Positions 13,871 to 23,784 of a stretch of 64,000 nucleotides of DNA are shown in pieces. Both the position numbers and the translations under genes were made by a program. This DNA comes from Epiperipatus broadwayi (Eukaryota; Onychophora; Udeonychophora; Euonychophora; Peripatidae), in the NCBI GenBank assembly GCA_028023455.1, contig JAQFVV010000020.1:11016385-11080384 (forward strand). Reading direction: 5' to 3'. The notes beneath the pieces are model-generated. The model saw nothing but the letters and a program-made list of their open reading frames with translations, made no database searches and was not told where the DNA came from. Position 1 is the first letter of the stretch; each line of letters opens with the position of its first letter.

Positions 13871-13874
13871 TTCG

Positions 13875-13965
13875 GTTAACAGTTAAATGTATTTGGAAAG
13901 TTTAAATAAAATTTATATTTTGCTAGACATTTAATAATTCTAGATTATGAAAATAATCCAACATA
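13875..13965 (+). mobile_element. SINE S1 tail fragment
   Basis: A short, diverged match to the S1 SINE 3' body: TAAATGTATTTGGAA, then AGACATTTAATA, then AATAATCCAA in the same order as at 52545-52625. Confidence 0.5.
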
Positions 13966-14121
13966 CAGATGCTGTTTTAATAAGTTAGAAGACATGGTAT
14001 TTTATTCATTATGGTACAACTAATGCTAATAAATTAGTTATATACAATTGGTATTTTATTCAATTTGTGAACGAAATGGAAATAAAAAAAATCCATATAC
14101 TATTTTTCCAAATAAATTCTT

Positions 14122-14550
14122 ACTCAGACTTTCACACAACCCTCAACTCTCCATGCCATCTCATATTGCTGACCCACTTGATCATACACATGTTGAAAAG
14201 ATAAATAATCACCAATAAACGCATTTCATGCTAAACCAGCAATCATCAGTTAGTCCAGATTACTATCCTCACACATATATACAATCAGTGCTCAGCTTTA
14301 TATTAAGATAGCCAACCTTCATACTTTAATGGACAGGCTTCAAACTACTCCAACCCACAACTCTTCAGCCATTCATTTCATTGAAAATCTGATGATGGAA
14401 TGTTCAAAGCCCACATTAGTGCCACAGTTGTCATCCTACCCATGTTGACTGTTTATTTATCTTTTCAACATGTGTATGATCAGGTGGTCAGCAATATGAA
14501 ATGGCATGGAGATTAAAAGTTGTGTGAAAGTCTGAGTTCAAATCCCTTAT
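14122..14550 (+). mobile_element. Fold-back element, family A (copy A1)
   Basis: Long inverted repeat: the left arm (about 14122-14210, from ACTCAGACTTTCACAC to AAAAGATAAATAA) is the reverse complement of the right arm (about 14451-14537), which ends AGTCTGAGTTCAAATCCC. The loop of about 240 bp carries the family core AACCAGCAATCATCAGTT and AATCTGATGATGGAATG. The terminus contains GTTCAAATC, which fits the RNA polymerase III B-box consensus GWTCRANNC. No coding capacity, so a non-autonomous element. At least eight related copies lie in this window. Confidence 0.85.
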
Positions 14551-14941
14551 ATTTCATTATATATGTGCAGGTGTGTGTAAGCCTGTACAGTGTATTAATT
14601 TACAACTAAATTCTTAATAAATATCAATATATAATAGCAATTCCAAAAAAAAAAAAAATAGAAAACCTTTTTTCAGAACATAATTTTATATATCCTTTTC
14701 AATGCTAAAATTGATCTGTTTTGATTGTTAATTTATTATTGTGTAATAAAACAATCAATCAATGTCATTATTTATGCATATTATTGGTTAAAACAGATGT
14801 TTAAGAATGAGGAGGCCATAAAATTATGTGGCAAAAAGACTTTTCTGTATAATTAAAAATATGATTTAAAAAAAAAAAATCAAGTCAGATGTCACATGAC
14901 CTAATTTAATAAGCTTGCATTTACAAATGTTATATATAACG

Positions 14942-15121
14942 CTCACAAAATAAGCTTTTAACAAGCTTTGCAGAATATCCTCAACCCCAGACGGGTTTTT
15001 GTTACTGGTATTTTTAATCTAATGCTTGAATATCCTGGCATCGCACTGATGACACCAGAAGCAGAAACTGGTCTGGGGTTGAGAATATTCTGCAAAGCTT
15101 GTTAAGAGCTTATTTTGTGAG
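14942..15121 (+). mobile_element. Hairpin element, family D, with hammerhead-like core at the loop/arm border
   Basis: Arms 14942-14992 and 15071-15121 are reverse complements with 49 of 51 positions matching; the loop is 78 bp. At the right edge of the loop CTGATGA (15046-15052), GAAA (15064-15067) and CTGGTC occur in the order of a hammerhead ribozyme core, resembling the motif of family B at 22008, but stem II cannot form well and no adjacent stem I is seen. I call the hairpin with confidence and the ribozyme resemblance only tentatively. Confidence 0.85.
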
Positions 15122-15231
15122 ATCTACATATAATAATTAAATATATATATATTGTAATCACTATTATATATTGATGATTATATTACTTTATTAATTTATT
15201 GTATAGAAATAATACTTGCAAACACCTATCA

Positions 15232-15545
15232 GGTCAACATGGGCATAACAATAACATTGGAATCAGCATGGGATTTGGGAATTACATCATTAGATTGCTA
15301 TAGTATGTATGGCTAAAGGGTTGGAGTGGATTGAAGCCTGTCCATTAAAGCATGAGCACTGATTATATATGTGTGTGGGAGATAATAATCTGGACCAACT
15401 GATAAGTGCTGGTTCAGCACGAAATACATATATTGGTGATTATTTATCTATTCTACATGCATGTGATCATGTGTATCAGTGGTATTAGATAGTATGGATA
15501 GTTGAAGGGTGCTTAAAAGTCTGAGTTCAAATCCTCTATATTTAC
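15232..15545 (+). mobile_element. Fold-back family A (copy A2)
   Basis: Contains the family core in the opposite orientation to A1 (TTGAAGCCTGTCCATTAAAG, then TGGACCAACTGATAAGTGCTG) and ends with AGTCTGAGTTCAAATCCTC. Only the right terminal arm is complete; the left arm is missing or degraded, so this copy is half a fold-back. Confidence 0.75.
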
Positions 15546-15549
15546 AAAT

Positions 15550-16988
15550 AAGTTCCAGAAATATAAAGAATGCCTGTATTTCAAATATTATTTATATATG
15601 AAATATGCTGTTTAGAAATGCATTACAGTTATATAATTATGAGGAGTGGAAAAAGAGAAGAGAGCTTATTGTTGTTTGATACAAGGTCTCGAGTTTTAGA
15701 TATGGGGGGGGGGGTAAAATGGAATAAGGATGTATAAAGGTTTGAACTGTAAATATAATTTATGGAGAGGTAGGAAGAAAAATACTGAAGATTTATTTTT
15801 GGAGTTTAGGCTATTAAAAAGAGGATCAGGATAAATTGTATGGAGAGTAAAAACCAAATTCATGATTTTCTTAATACGCACAGAAACTCCTGATTTAGTA
15901 AAAAAAAAAAAACAACACGCCACTTTATATAATATCGCAAATCTATATGATTGTATTTTTACTTTAATAATCATTGTGTCATAATATTAATTTTATAAAA
16001 GAATGCGTTAATATTAGCACAATATATATATGAATTCCATTTTTTCCTAAAATATTTTTTTTCAAGCAAGGAACATTTTCAAATTGGAAAAAAAATATTT
16101 TCTTTCCGATAACCAGATTACATTCAAATTCAAACAAACAAACAAAAAAAAGTAGACAGATCGGATTGTTTTTGACTAGCATTTTTTTGCTGTGAATTTC
16201 GACAAAAACAGAACATGGCCTTGAATCTTTTCCTGGGTCAACACAATGTACGATAGTTGCTAAAACTGCAAATTTATAAGTTGGGGAACATAATACATAC
16301 TTGAAATCTAATAACTGTTCTATTGAAAAATATATTTTAAATGGTTAAAAACAAAAGCTCTTAATAAGTGGATAATAAAATATTTAGCAAGACTTCAAAT
16401 ATATGATTTTTCTTTTGATAATTTTGTGCTGTTTTATATATATGTTTTAAAAACTAATAAGTTTGCTTAAATAATTTCATATCTTTGAACACGCATTCTA
16501 ATATCAGGTTGAACATAACAATTCTATTCAACTGATCAAAGTATAAAAAAAAAACCCGCTGGGATTTAGCCAAGAAATCTTTAGTTTTTAAATCCATCAT
16601 TATTCAAAGCAAAGCAATTAATATCACCTTTTTAATTAACCAATTAATTACTGTCAGAGATTCAATGAGGATTTTCTTTTTATAAACTTAGGAATATTTA
16701 CTTGTATCCAATTCCTCAGTAACAGGACAAGATTAAAATTTACTACAAATTATAAGCTGCATCTAAAGAACAACTATTAAATTTCCTCCAAGTTTGAGAA
16801 TAGGATTTATTTTTTAATGCAATCTAATTCTATTTTTATAATGTTTCAAACCTCAATCTCTAGATATGGATACCGAAATATCAATTCTAGATATGCACTC
16901 TGAAGTAAATTTGGAGTATTTGTTCCCATTTACAAATTTACATTCTAAAACAGTGTATAATTTGCCTATACAGAATGTTTTTTATATG
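15550..16988. other. Spacer with an 11-G run
   Basis: A run of 11 G lies at 15704-15714. Open frames on the minus strand (15696-16182) are rich in Phe, Lys and homopolymers and show no domain. Nothing else recognised. Confidence 0.5.
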
Positions 16989-16989
16989 G

Positions 16990-17176
16990 AAATAGAGGGA
17001 TTTGAATTCAGAATTTTTCAGTCCATCCTCCACTAACTCTATCTCAAACAACCGATACACATGACCATACATACGAAAAAGATATGATGCCCAATATTAT
17101 TTCATGCAGAACCAACTCTTATTTGTTTGGCCTGGTCATAATTTCCCACACATATGAGTTCAAATTCCTCTATTTA
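16990..17176 (+). mobile_element. Fold-back family A, internally deleted (copy A8)
   Basis: The ends AAATAGAGGGATTTGAATTCA and TGAGTTCAAATTCCTCTATTT are inverted repeats of about 21 bp. Inside are remnants of family A words (GATACACATGACC, TTTCATGCAGAACCAACTC). Shorter than the roughly 420-bp full form, so internally deleted. Confidence 0.7.
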
Positions 17177-17179
17177 CAA

Positions 17180-17888
17180 GTAAGGTAGATAAATGAATTG
17201 CATGATCTAGGCCATAGAGATAGGATAATTTAAAGCAGATTCTATCATGGGATAATTCAAAACTTTATTTAATTAATAAAAAATAACTGCGAAATAGATT
17301 ACTACTGAAAGATGCTAACATTATGTGCATACATCTTGCGATACCAGGTGAGTATTCTATTCCTAAAAATAGTAATTACAATATTAAATCTATCTGTTTA
17401 TAAGTCTACAACAATTAAAAATACTGTATAGCGACCTCTGGAGAATTTTTTTTTTTTTACTGAATGTTGGTGGATTTATACTAACATTATTTATAAGAAA
17501 ATTTTGAATTAAATGTACAACATTTTTTCTTCTTACTAATTAAATTTTTCAGAGAACAAAAATACAAAGGAAAAAAAACCCTCTTTAATATGTTTTGGGT
17601 TTTGATATTAGTTATTTATCAATTTTTTTTTATATCAATTCTATATTATTAAATTTTTATAATTTTAAATTACATTTAAAAATTAAATTTAAAACATTTT
17701 TTCCTTTCATAAATATTAAATAATTAAATTTTTTAAAAGGCAGTAAAGAAAATTAGCTATTTGTAAGCCTACAATAATAAAAAAAATACTGGTTTTATAA
17801 AAGTTCTTGTTATACTAACTTTTTTTTTACATTCTTACTCCTAATTATATCCTTTTTTTAATGACTGATTATGTAATATTATTTATTG
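17180..17888. other. Spacer, nothing recognised
   Basis: Low-complexity AT-rich DNA with runs of T at 17451-17459 and near 17626 and 17820. Confidence 0.5.
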
Positions 17889-17889
17889 C

Positions 17890-18169
17890 AATTAGAAGGA
17901 ATTTGAATTTAGACATTCTAGCTCCCTACAGCTATCCACTCCATCTTATACAACTGATACACATGCCCACATATATGTGAAAAAGATAAATGATATCCAA
18001 TATATATATTTCATGCTGAATCAATTGATGAGTGTTTGTTCAGCACGAAATATGTATATGAAGATTATCCTTTTCACATGTATGTGGTCATATGTATCGG
18101 TTGTATAAGACTGAGTGGATATCTGCAGGAAGCTTGAAAGTCTGAGTTCAAATGTCTTCTAATTACATT
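17890..18169 (+). mobile_element. Fold-back family A, full hairpin (copy A7)
   Basis: An almost complete palindrome. Left arm from ATTAGAAGGAATTTGAATTTAG through ACAACTGATACACATG to GTGAAAAAGATAA; right arm is its reverse complement and ends GTCTGAGTTCAAATGTCTTC. A short loop (about 18000-18055) carries TTTCATGCTGAATCAATTG. Both ends therefore carry the B-box-like word in mirror orientation. Confidence 0.85.
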
Positions 18170-18174
18170 AAGTT

Positions 18175-19325
18175 CAGTATAGACAATATACATGTATTTA
18201 AATATTAAATATTACTTATTGTAACTAGACTTGATTATTTATATTCTAAATTGAAATGATTCTTATATTTCACTATAATGTGAAATTCTATATAATTATT
18301 ATTTCAATGACATATCAAAACTCATACATATAAGATTTGCAGGATAACTTTTAGCATCAACAAATAAAATTCAAGAATCTAGTGAGTGGTTTTAGTTTCT
18401 TAGCTTTCCAACTTGAAACAGTTTTATATCATATGTAACCCTAAAGTACCATTTAAAAAGATAAATTTTTCAAAAATAGGCATATAAAATATTTCATACA
18501 TATATGCCAAATAAGGACTGTAGAACCATTTATTCTAAAATACAACAGCATCTAAAGAATGAATCAGTGATGGTTAATTCAGATACATATATTTGATCAC
18601 CAGAATTCTGAACTTATTAACATTTCAAAACAATTCAATGACTGTCAATTGTGTACTTTTAACACTGACTAAATTTAAATTTTTCTTTTACCATCAACTC
18701 TAAATAATAATCAAATATCTTATACTAAATTCATTTCTATCTCAAGTTTAAAACAACTTTTTCAACATTTGAATACTTATAGGTTTAAATGAAAAAAATT
18801 CTATTTTTCTCTTAACATTACAACACCAAAATTGTATTTTCTTCCATTTATAATAATGTAGATATTTTACTCTTTAATTACTCTTTTAAAATTTAATAAA
18901 ATATTTCAATTTCTGGGATATTTCATATTTAAATTTCTCTTTAAGCTTAAATTATACATCTTTTCTTTCATTCAGTACAATATTTTAATATAATACACTT
19001 TGTTTTAAATAAATTAGCCCAGAATACAATCTGATTGTGAAGCATTACTAATAACCAGACAACGCAACTGATCCATTTCCTGTACCTGTTTTAATATTTC
19101 TGTTTTGATGATGAAAAGGCCAGAGATGCTACTTTCATATAAATTTCATTTATCGAGTGGCCAACCATAATAATAATAAAACTGAAGCAATGAACCATAT
19201 ACCTTGAGATTGTGAAACCACCATTTTATGATGGTATTTAACCATGCAGGACTTCAATTATATAATGTTTCAAAGATAAACAAACTCCTGCTTTTTCAGT
19301 TTATATGTATTCTGACTAAATCAGT
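18175..19325. other. Spacer, nothing recognised
   Basis: AT-rich DNA without recognisable coding or repeat structure. Confidence 0.5.
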
Positions 19326-19336
19326 ATACAATACAT

Positions 19337-19780
19337 CAGGGGTGTCCAACAAGTTGATCGTGATCCACTGTTTGATTACAAAGCCATTTTTGGTCAATTG
19401 CGAGGCCAATCTGGAAGACCTGAGTGAAACAAATTAAGTCAAGAATTTCAAGTTTTTTTATTTTTGTTTTTGTTCTAAATTTTTTTTCAATTCTAGATAG
19501 GTGAAGTCCATTAAGCCATATCATCATTGAAAAAAAATTTTTTTAATCTTGATTTAATGTAAGTAATTTGAATTAATAAATATTGTTAATAATTACTCAT
19601 GTTGCTTTAATTCTCCCAGACATGAGTTTTTTGGCCCATATTAGGTAGATATATAAAAATAGTATGTATTTCACCCCTCCCTCCACTTAGACTACGCCTA
19701 TGACAACAAGTACAAGTTGATCGCAACACATTTTTAAAATAAAAAATAGATCTTGCGAACACAAAAGTTGGCCACTCCTG
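19337..19780. mobile_element. hAT-type MITE (444 bp)
   Basis: Starts CAGGGGTGTCCAAC and ends GTTGGCCACTCCTG, imperfect terminal inverted repeats of 14 bp with the CAGNG ends typical of hAT elements. Just inside lie AAGTTGATCGTGATCC (left) and a diverged AAGTTGATCGCAAC (right). The flanking 8-mers CAATACAT and CACTAGGT agree at 5 of 8 positions, consistent with an old 8-bp target-site duplication. No transposase coding; a non-autonomous copy. Confidence 0.7.
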
Positions 19781-19789
19781 CACTAGGTT

Positions 19790-21254
19790 ATGTAATTCCA
19801 TTAGAATGTCTCTCCTTCATCCTTATTTAACATGAATTCCCCCTAGGCCTCCTGATATAAATTTCTTGTTAGATGGAGCCCCAGAATTTTAACATCTTTC
19901 ACATGACCACAATAGTTTGCTAATAACAGAACTCATATATTACATTCATAAGAGTTCAGTTAAATCAATTATATTGTTTTAATTACTTAATTGAATAAAT
20001 TTATTTAGTATAGCAGCAGAGTAATGGACAAATAAATAAAGATTCTTGGATCAAAACTCAGCTTACCATTTCCGGTACTTCAGAATTACATCATGTATGA
20101 CTCTCGTTTAATTATTATTATTCAGTAAAGTCTAATACATGGAAATTTTTCTCTAAGTGTATATCCTTTTTAATAATTTTAATAACAATATTTTATATAA
20201 AGTTCTATATGCACATATATAAAAAACAACTCATTATGCAGGATTTGCATCTCTGTCCAGCCATGCCAATGATCTGGGCGCCCAAACCTTAATTTTTTTC
20301 CATCTTCTAAGCAGACGTAGAAATTTTTCTGTCACACCAATGTATAGGAAAGCAGCTAGTTATATAAATACTGGGTGATAAAGAAGTATGGATAAAATAA
20401 GGTAGAAAAACTGATAAAATTTTCCCCCTGATAAACAGCTAGCTTTGTGAATAAAGGCTTCTACTTCACTGTTTCCTTTTGGAGAATGCTGAAAAGATTA
20501 TACACTGCAGTGAGCTATTTAAGGTCAGTTTTATTTCACATAATTATATATGTATCTAGTTAGCCTCAAAATATATTTAAAAAAACAACTTAATATTGTA
20601 TGAAAATCTATATGCTCCCATTGTAATAAAACCATCAATAATTATAATCCACTACCAAACTTTATGTGTCAACTATATTAATCTTTAGGTCTATTTGTAG
20701 CTTAAATAAATAAGTTATTACATAGATATATATTAATACACAACACATATAAAAAAAAGGTGAAACAAAACATCTTTGGAGTAAGTAAGTGTTGTATGTA
20801 ACCATACTAATCTATTATAACATATTCTAAATATATATTTATCCCATTGTTTTTTTAATAAACATACGTCATTATTTATTTACAAGAATTAGAAGATTTT
20901 CATGAACTTTTTAAGATGGCAATATTAAAAATTTTAAGATAATTTCAGCAATAATATAACCAGGCAACTTATCAATTAAAAACTTGCATTGCCAACAAAT
21001 TATATTATCAAGTAATATTTGTCTGACACACCTTAAACCAAAAATGGATGCTTTTAATTTATACCCTAGCTTTATACATGTATATGTAATAATTAAATAA
21101 TATTCTGAAAAAATAAATGTAATAAATCAAATCACAAACATTTTAATGAGCTCCATATTCTTATAAGCTATTAGCCTATTGAAAAAAATGTACTGAATTC
21201 TCTCACTACATATATAATTTAAACCATTAAACATCACATGATCACTATCTCATA
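19790..21254. other. Spacer, nothing recognised
   Basis: AT-rich DNA. A less AT-rich patch near 20240-20340 (GATCTGGGCGCCCAAACC) may be old repeat, but I cannot assign it. Confidence 0.4.
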
Positions 21255-21257
21255 CCA

Positions 21258-21501
21258 ACAAAAAATAAAAAAAAAAAAAAACAACAAAAACCCCCCCACA
21301 ATATATTAATCCTCTTTCGGGGGTTATGATCAAAATTAGGGAGGCCCCCCCCCAAGCAGCCCTCCGAAAAAGAACACCACCAAAAAACAAGTGGGGGGAG
21401 GTTGGGAGTAGGACTAGATAGGAGTTTTTTCAAAACCTCTCGACCCCCTGTGTTTTTGTTAGCACAAGAGGCCCCATATAGGGGGGGGTTTTTTTTTTTT
21501 T
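21258..21501. repeat. GC-skewed low-complexity island with mirrored A/C and G/T ends
   Basis: In very AT-rich surroundings this island holds seven C at 21291-21297, nine C at 21345-21353, six G at 21393-21398 and eight G at 21481-21488. It opens with poly-A then AAAAACCCCCCC and closes with GGGGGGGG then poly-T, so the two ends are inverted repeats of each other. No coding signal is convincing. Confidence 0.6.
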
Positions 21502-21922
21502 AAATTGTAAATATATAATTCTCAGAACTTCTGATCATCAGGTAAGCAAGAGGTTTAAACACCTGAATCTTCTTACTAAAAATGATAACTCATCTTTCTA
21601 TTTGAGTACCGTGATTGCAAACTTGCTGGTATTAAAACCTGAATATATTCATCATCTATACATATATATGGTATTATACCTTTTAATGTAATACTATAAT
21701 CAACTCTTAATGGATGGAGTTGATTCTGCCCATATTATAACATCTAATGAAATGTAGACAGCACACTGTAAAGAAATATGTAGTTTTACACAGGAAAGAC
21801 AAATGTAACCAATCAAATTTAATTCATATCATCCCTCATATTAGCATCACACTCTTATATGCTGAAGACAATAAACATCACATGATTACCATTTCTTATG
21901 CTTGTTTATAACTGTTATTAAA

Positions 21923-22148
21923 CAGGCAAAAACTCACTATACATATTGCCACACAGCAAGCTAGAGTAATCAATGGATGCCAGAAGGCTTGCGCATAAAA
22001 TCCCCATCTGATGAAGGCCACAAGCCAAAAACTAGTCTGGGGATATTGGATGAGTAGGCACAAGATGGGGATTTTATGCACAAGCCTTCTGGATCCATTG
22101 ATTACTCTAGCTTGCTGTGTGGCAATACATATAGTGAGTTTTTGCCTG
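21923..22148 (+). mobile_element. Hairpin element, family B (copy B1), hammerhead-like loop
   Basis: Left arm 21923-22007 and right arm about 22065-22148 are reverse complements over about 84 bp with few mismatches (ends CAGGCAAAAACTCACTATA and TATAGTGAGTTTTTGCCTG). The loop holds CTGATGA and AACTAGTC as in a hammerhead ribozyme (separate entry). Related copies lie at 49880-50010, 53625-53735 and 63637-63712. Confidence 0.9.
22000..22046 (+). ncRNA. Hammerhead-ribozyme-like motif, decayed
   Basis: Core box CTGATGA at 22008-22014. Stem II can form as GGC (22016-22018) with GCC (22024-22026). The GAAA box is AAAA (22028-22031), a change at the normally invariant G. CTAGTC (22032-22037) gives a minimal C-G stem III and a GUC-like cleavage triplet. 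Stem I is ATCCCCA (22000-22006) with TGGGGAT (22038-22044), seven pairs with one bulged T. With the G changed to A, activity is unlikely in this copy. Confidence 0.45.
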
Positions 22149-22555
22149 TTTTAATATGCTGTAGACTAATGGAAAAATATCAGGCTGACCTCTCATTATA
22201 ATATTTCTCAGAACAAACAACAACCATGGTATTTATATAGAAAGTTGGGTTATTCGTTTTGATGGGAAGATTCAGTGTTTAAATCTGAGCTCACCTGATG
22301 AGCAAAGATTTATCATGAGAAATAGTGATATCAGTCTGATATCTTTTTTATTAAGTTAATGGTTTATGAAACTGTGAAGTTCATATTTCAAGAGCTGTGA
22401 AATAATTTGACTATTCAATAATCTATACATGTTTTATTTATGTAGCAATCACTACTACCCATAAATCACATTCTGTACTAAATCTTAAAGCCAAATATAC
22501 CAGAAACAAAGAAACCACTATTATTATTTTTTTAAAAAAGAAATAATATGCACAC

Positions 22556-22646
22556 ACAGTGGCCGAGTGGTTAGCACGGCTGCCTTACAAGCAGTTGTCC
22601 CAGGGTTCGCTTCCCGACTGACGCTTTGACACATTAAAAAAAAAAA
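22556..22646 (+). mobile_element. tRNA-derived SINE, family S2 (copy S2-1)
   Basis: The head is tRNA-like: A box TGGCCGAGTGG at 22560-22570, followed by TTAGCACGGC, and B box GGGTTCGCTTCCC at 22603-22615, spaced as in tRNA promoters. It ends in a poly-A tail (22636-22646). It does not fold as a functional tRNA and three relatives occur at 29068, 31570 and 32473, so it is a short polymerase-III SINE rather than a tRNA gene. No target duplication found for this copy. Confidence 0.8.
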
Positions 22647-22931
22647 TCCAATATTTCTTATTTACTGATTTTTATATTAGAAATCAATATTATTACATTT
22701 TAATATAAATTCAAATAAACATTTGCTTATCTTAAATGATACAATTACAAATGCTTATTATAAATAATTCCAAGAATTTAATTGCAGCATTTTTTTATTG
22801 CAGTAAATAGATAACGTTCATATAATATGCTAGATAAAAAGATTTTTTAGATGTCTCACATAATGGTAATATAAAGTGTGTGTGTGGAGGAGGGGGATAA
22901 ATTCCAAATGCTAACAATTTTTTTTTTTTAC

Positions 22932-23600
22932 AAATATCTATTCATACATATATCAACATATATATATACAAATATACATATAAATATAAAATAAAAACAA
23001 CATTCCAAATACTCTTAACTATTGTCTTAAATATGGATCCTTAATATCTCTATAATCTAAAAACTTCTTTACCCACCCTTATACTCAATTAACTTCTTTT
23101 ATTTAAAAATTTTTTAAAAAAAATTTTCTATTTATTTTTAACGTAGGGGTGAAGAGATTAAGGAAGTAGGGAAATTTTTAAATTTTTTGAAATTGTTTCA
23201 GTTATAGGAGAAAGGGTACTGAGATAAAAGGTAAGATTGGTTAAAAGTAAAAATTAAGAGGGAGTAAATTGTAAAGATATTATGTTAATATTATTTGTTA
23301 TTCATTAATGTGTAATATATAAATAATTAAAATAGAAGAAATAAATTAAATTAAAAAGTAAATTTAAAATTTAAATGATAAGAATATGGAAAAATAAACG
23401 TTAAAAATAAATAGAAAAAAATTTTAAATAAAAGAAGTTAATTGAGTATAAGGGTGGTTAAAGAAGTTTTTAGATTATAGAGATATTAAGGATCCATATT
23501 TAAGACAATAGTTGGAGTATTTGGAATGTTGTTTTTATTTTTATATTTGTATATGTATGTGTGTATATATATATTGATATATGTATGAATAGATATTAAT
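22932..23600 (+). mobile_element. Long fold-back element, family F
   Basis: Arms of roughly 205 bp: 22932-23142 and 23398-23600 are reverse complements (outer words AAATATCTATTCATACATAT and ATATGTATGAATAGATATT; inner words CTATTTATTTTTAACGT and ACGTTAAAAATAAATAG; shared TTAAATATGGATCCTTAATA). A spacer of about 255 bp without coding lies between. A hammerhead-like motif begins 29 bp after the right arm, so that arm plus the motif may be one element end. Confidence 0.85.
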
Positions 23601-23628
23601 TTTATATTGATTGTATATGTTTAAATGT

Positions 23629-23704
23629 TGTAGGTCTGATGATGACTGCTGGACAGTTGAAACTGTAAGGAAGGAAATAAAATAAATCTTACGTTAACTG
23701 CATT
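23629..23704 (+). ncRNA. Hammerhead-ribozyme-like motif, best candidate in window
   Basis: CTGATGA at 23636-23642, GAAA at 23659-23662 and a GTT cleavage-type triplet at 23693-23695 are all present and ordered as in a type I hammerhead. Stem II pairs 23644-23648 with 23654-23658 (GACTG with CAGTT, one G-U, after an extra T at 23643). Stem III pairs C23663 with G23693 and GTAAG (23665-23669) with CTTAC (23688-23692), with T23664 bulged. Stem I pairs 23629-23635 with 23696-23702 with one A-G mismatch and one G-U. The bulges mean activity is uncertain, but the core boxes are intact. Confidence 0.5.
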
Positions 23705-23747
23705 GTACAGTGTAATTTAAGGAGTATATGGTGTATTATAGTAAAAA

Positions 23748-23780
23748 AAAAGTCTGAGTTCAAATCACTTATAAAAATAA
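23748..23780 (+). mobile_element. Family A terminus fragment
   Basis: AGTCTGAGTTCAAATCACTT after a short A run matches only the right end of the family A fold-backs. Confidence 0.5.
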
Positions 23781-23784
23781 CTAT

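Larger units (their letters stand above)
21518..22330. mobile_element. Nested fold-back: outer inverted repeat around hairpin B1
   Basis: An outer inverted repeat is visible between about 21520-21585 (TCATCAGGTAAGC, TTTAAACACCTGAATCTTC) and about 22262-22330 (GAAGATTCAGTGTTTAAATC, CACCTGATGAGC). The hairpin described at 21923-22148 lies between them, so this looks like one fold-back inserted in another. Limits are approximate. Confidence 0.55.

Noticed and set aside
22556-22646. Genuine tRNA gene
   Set aside because: A and B boxes are good but an acceptor stem does not form, there is a poly-A tail and related copies exist, so it is a SINE.
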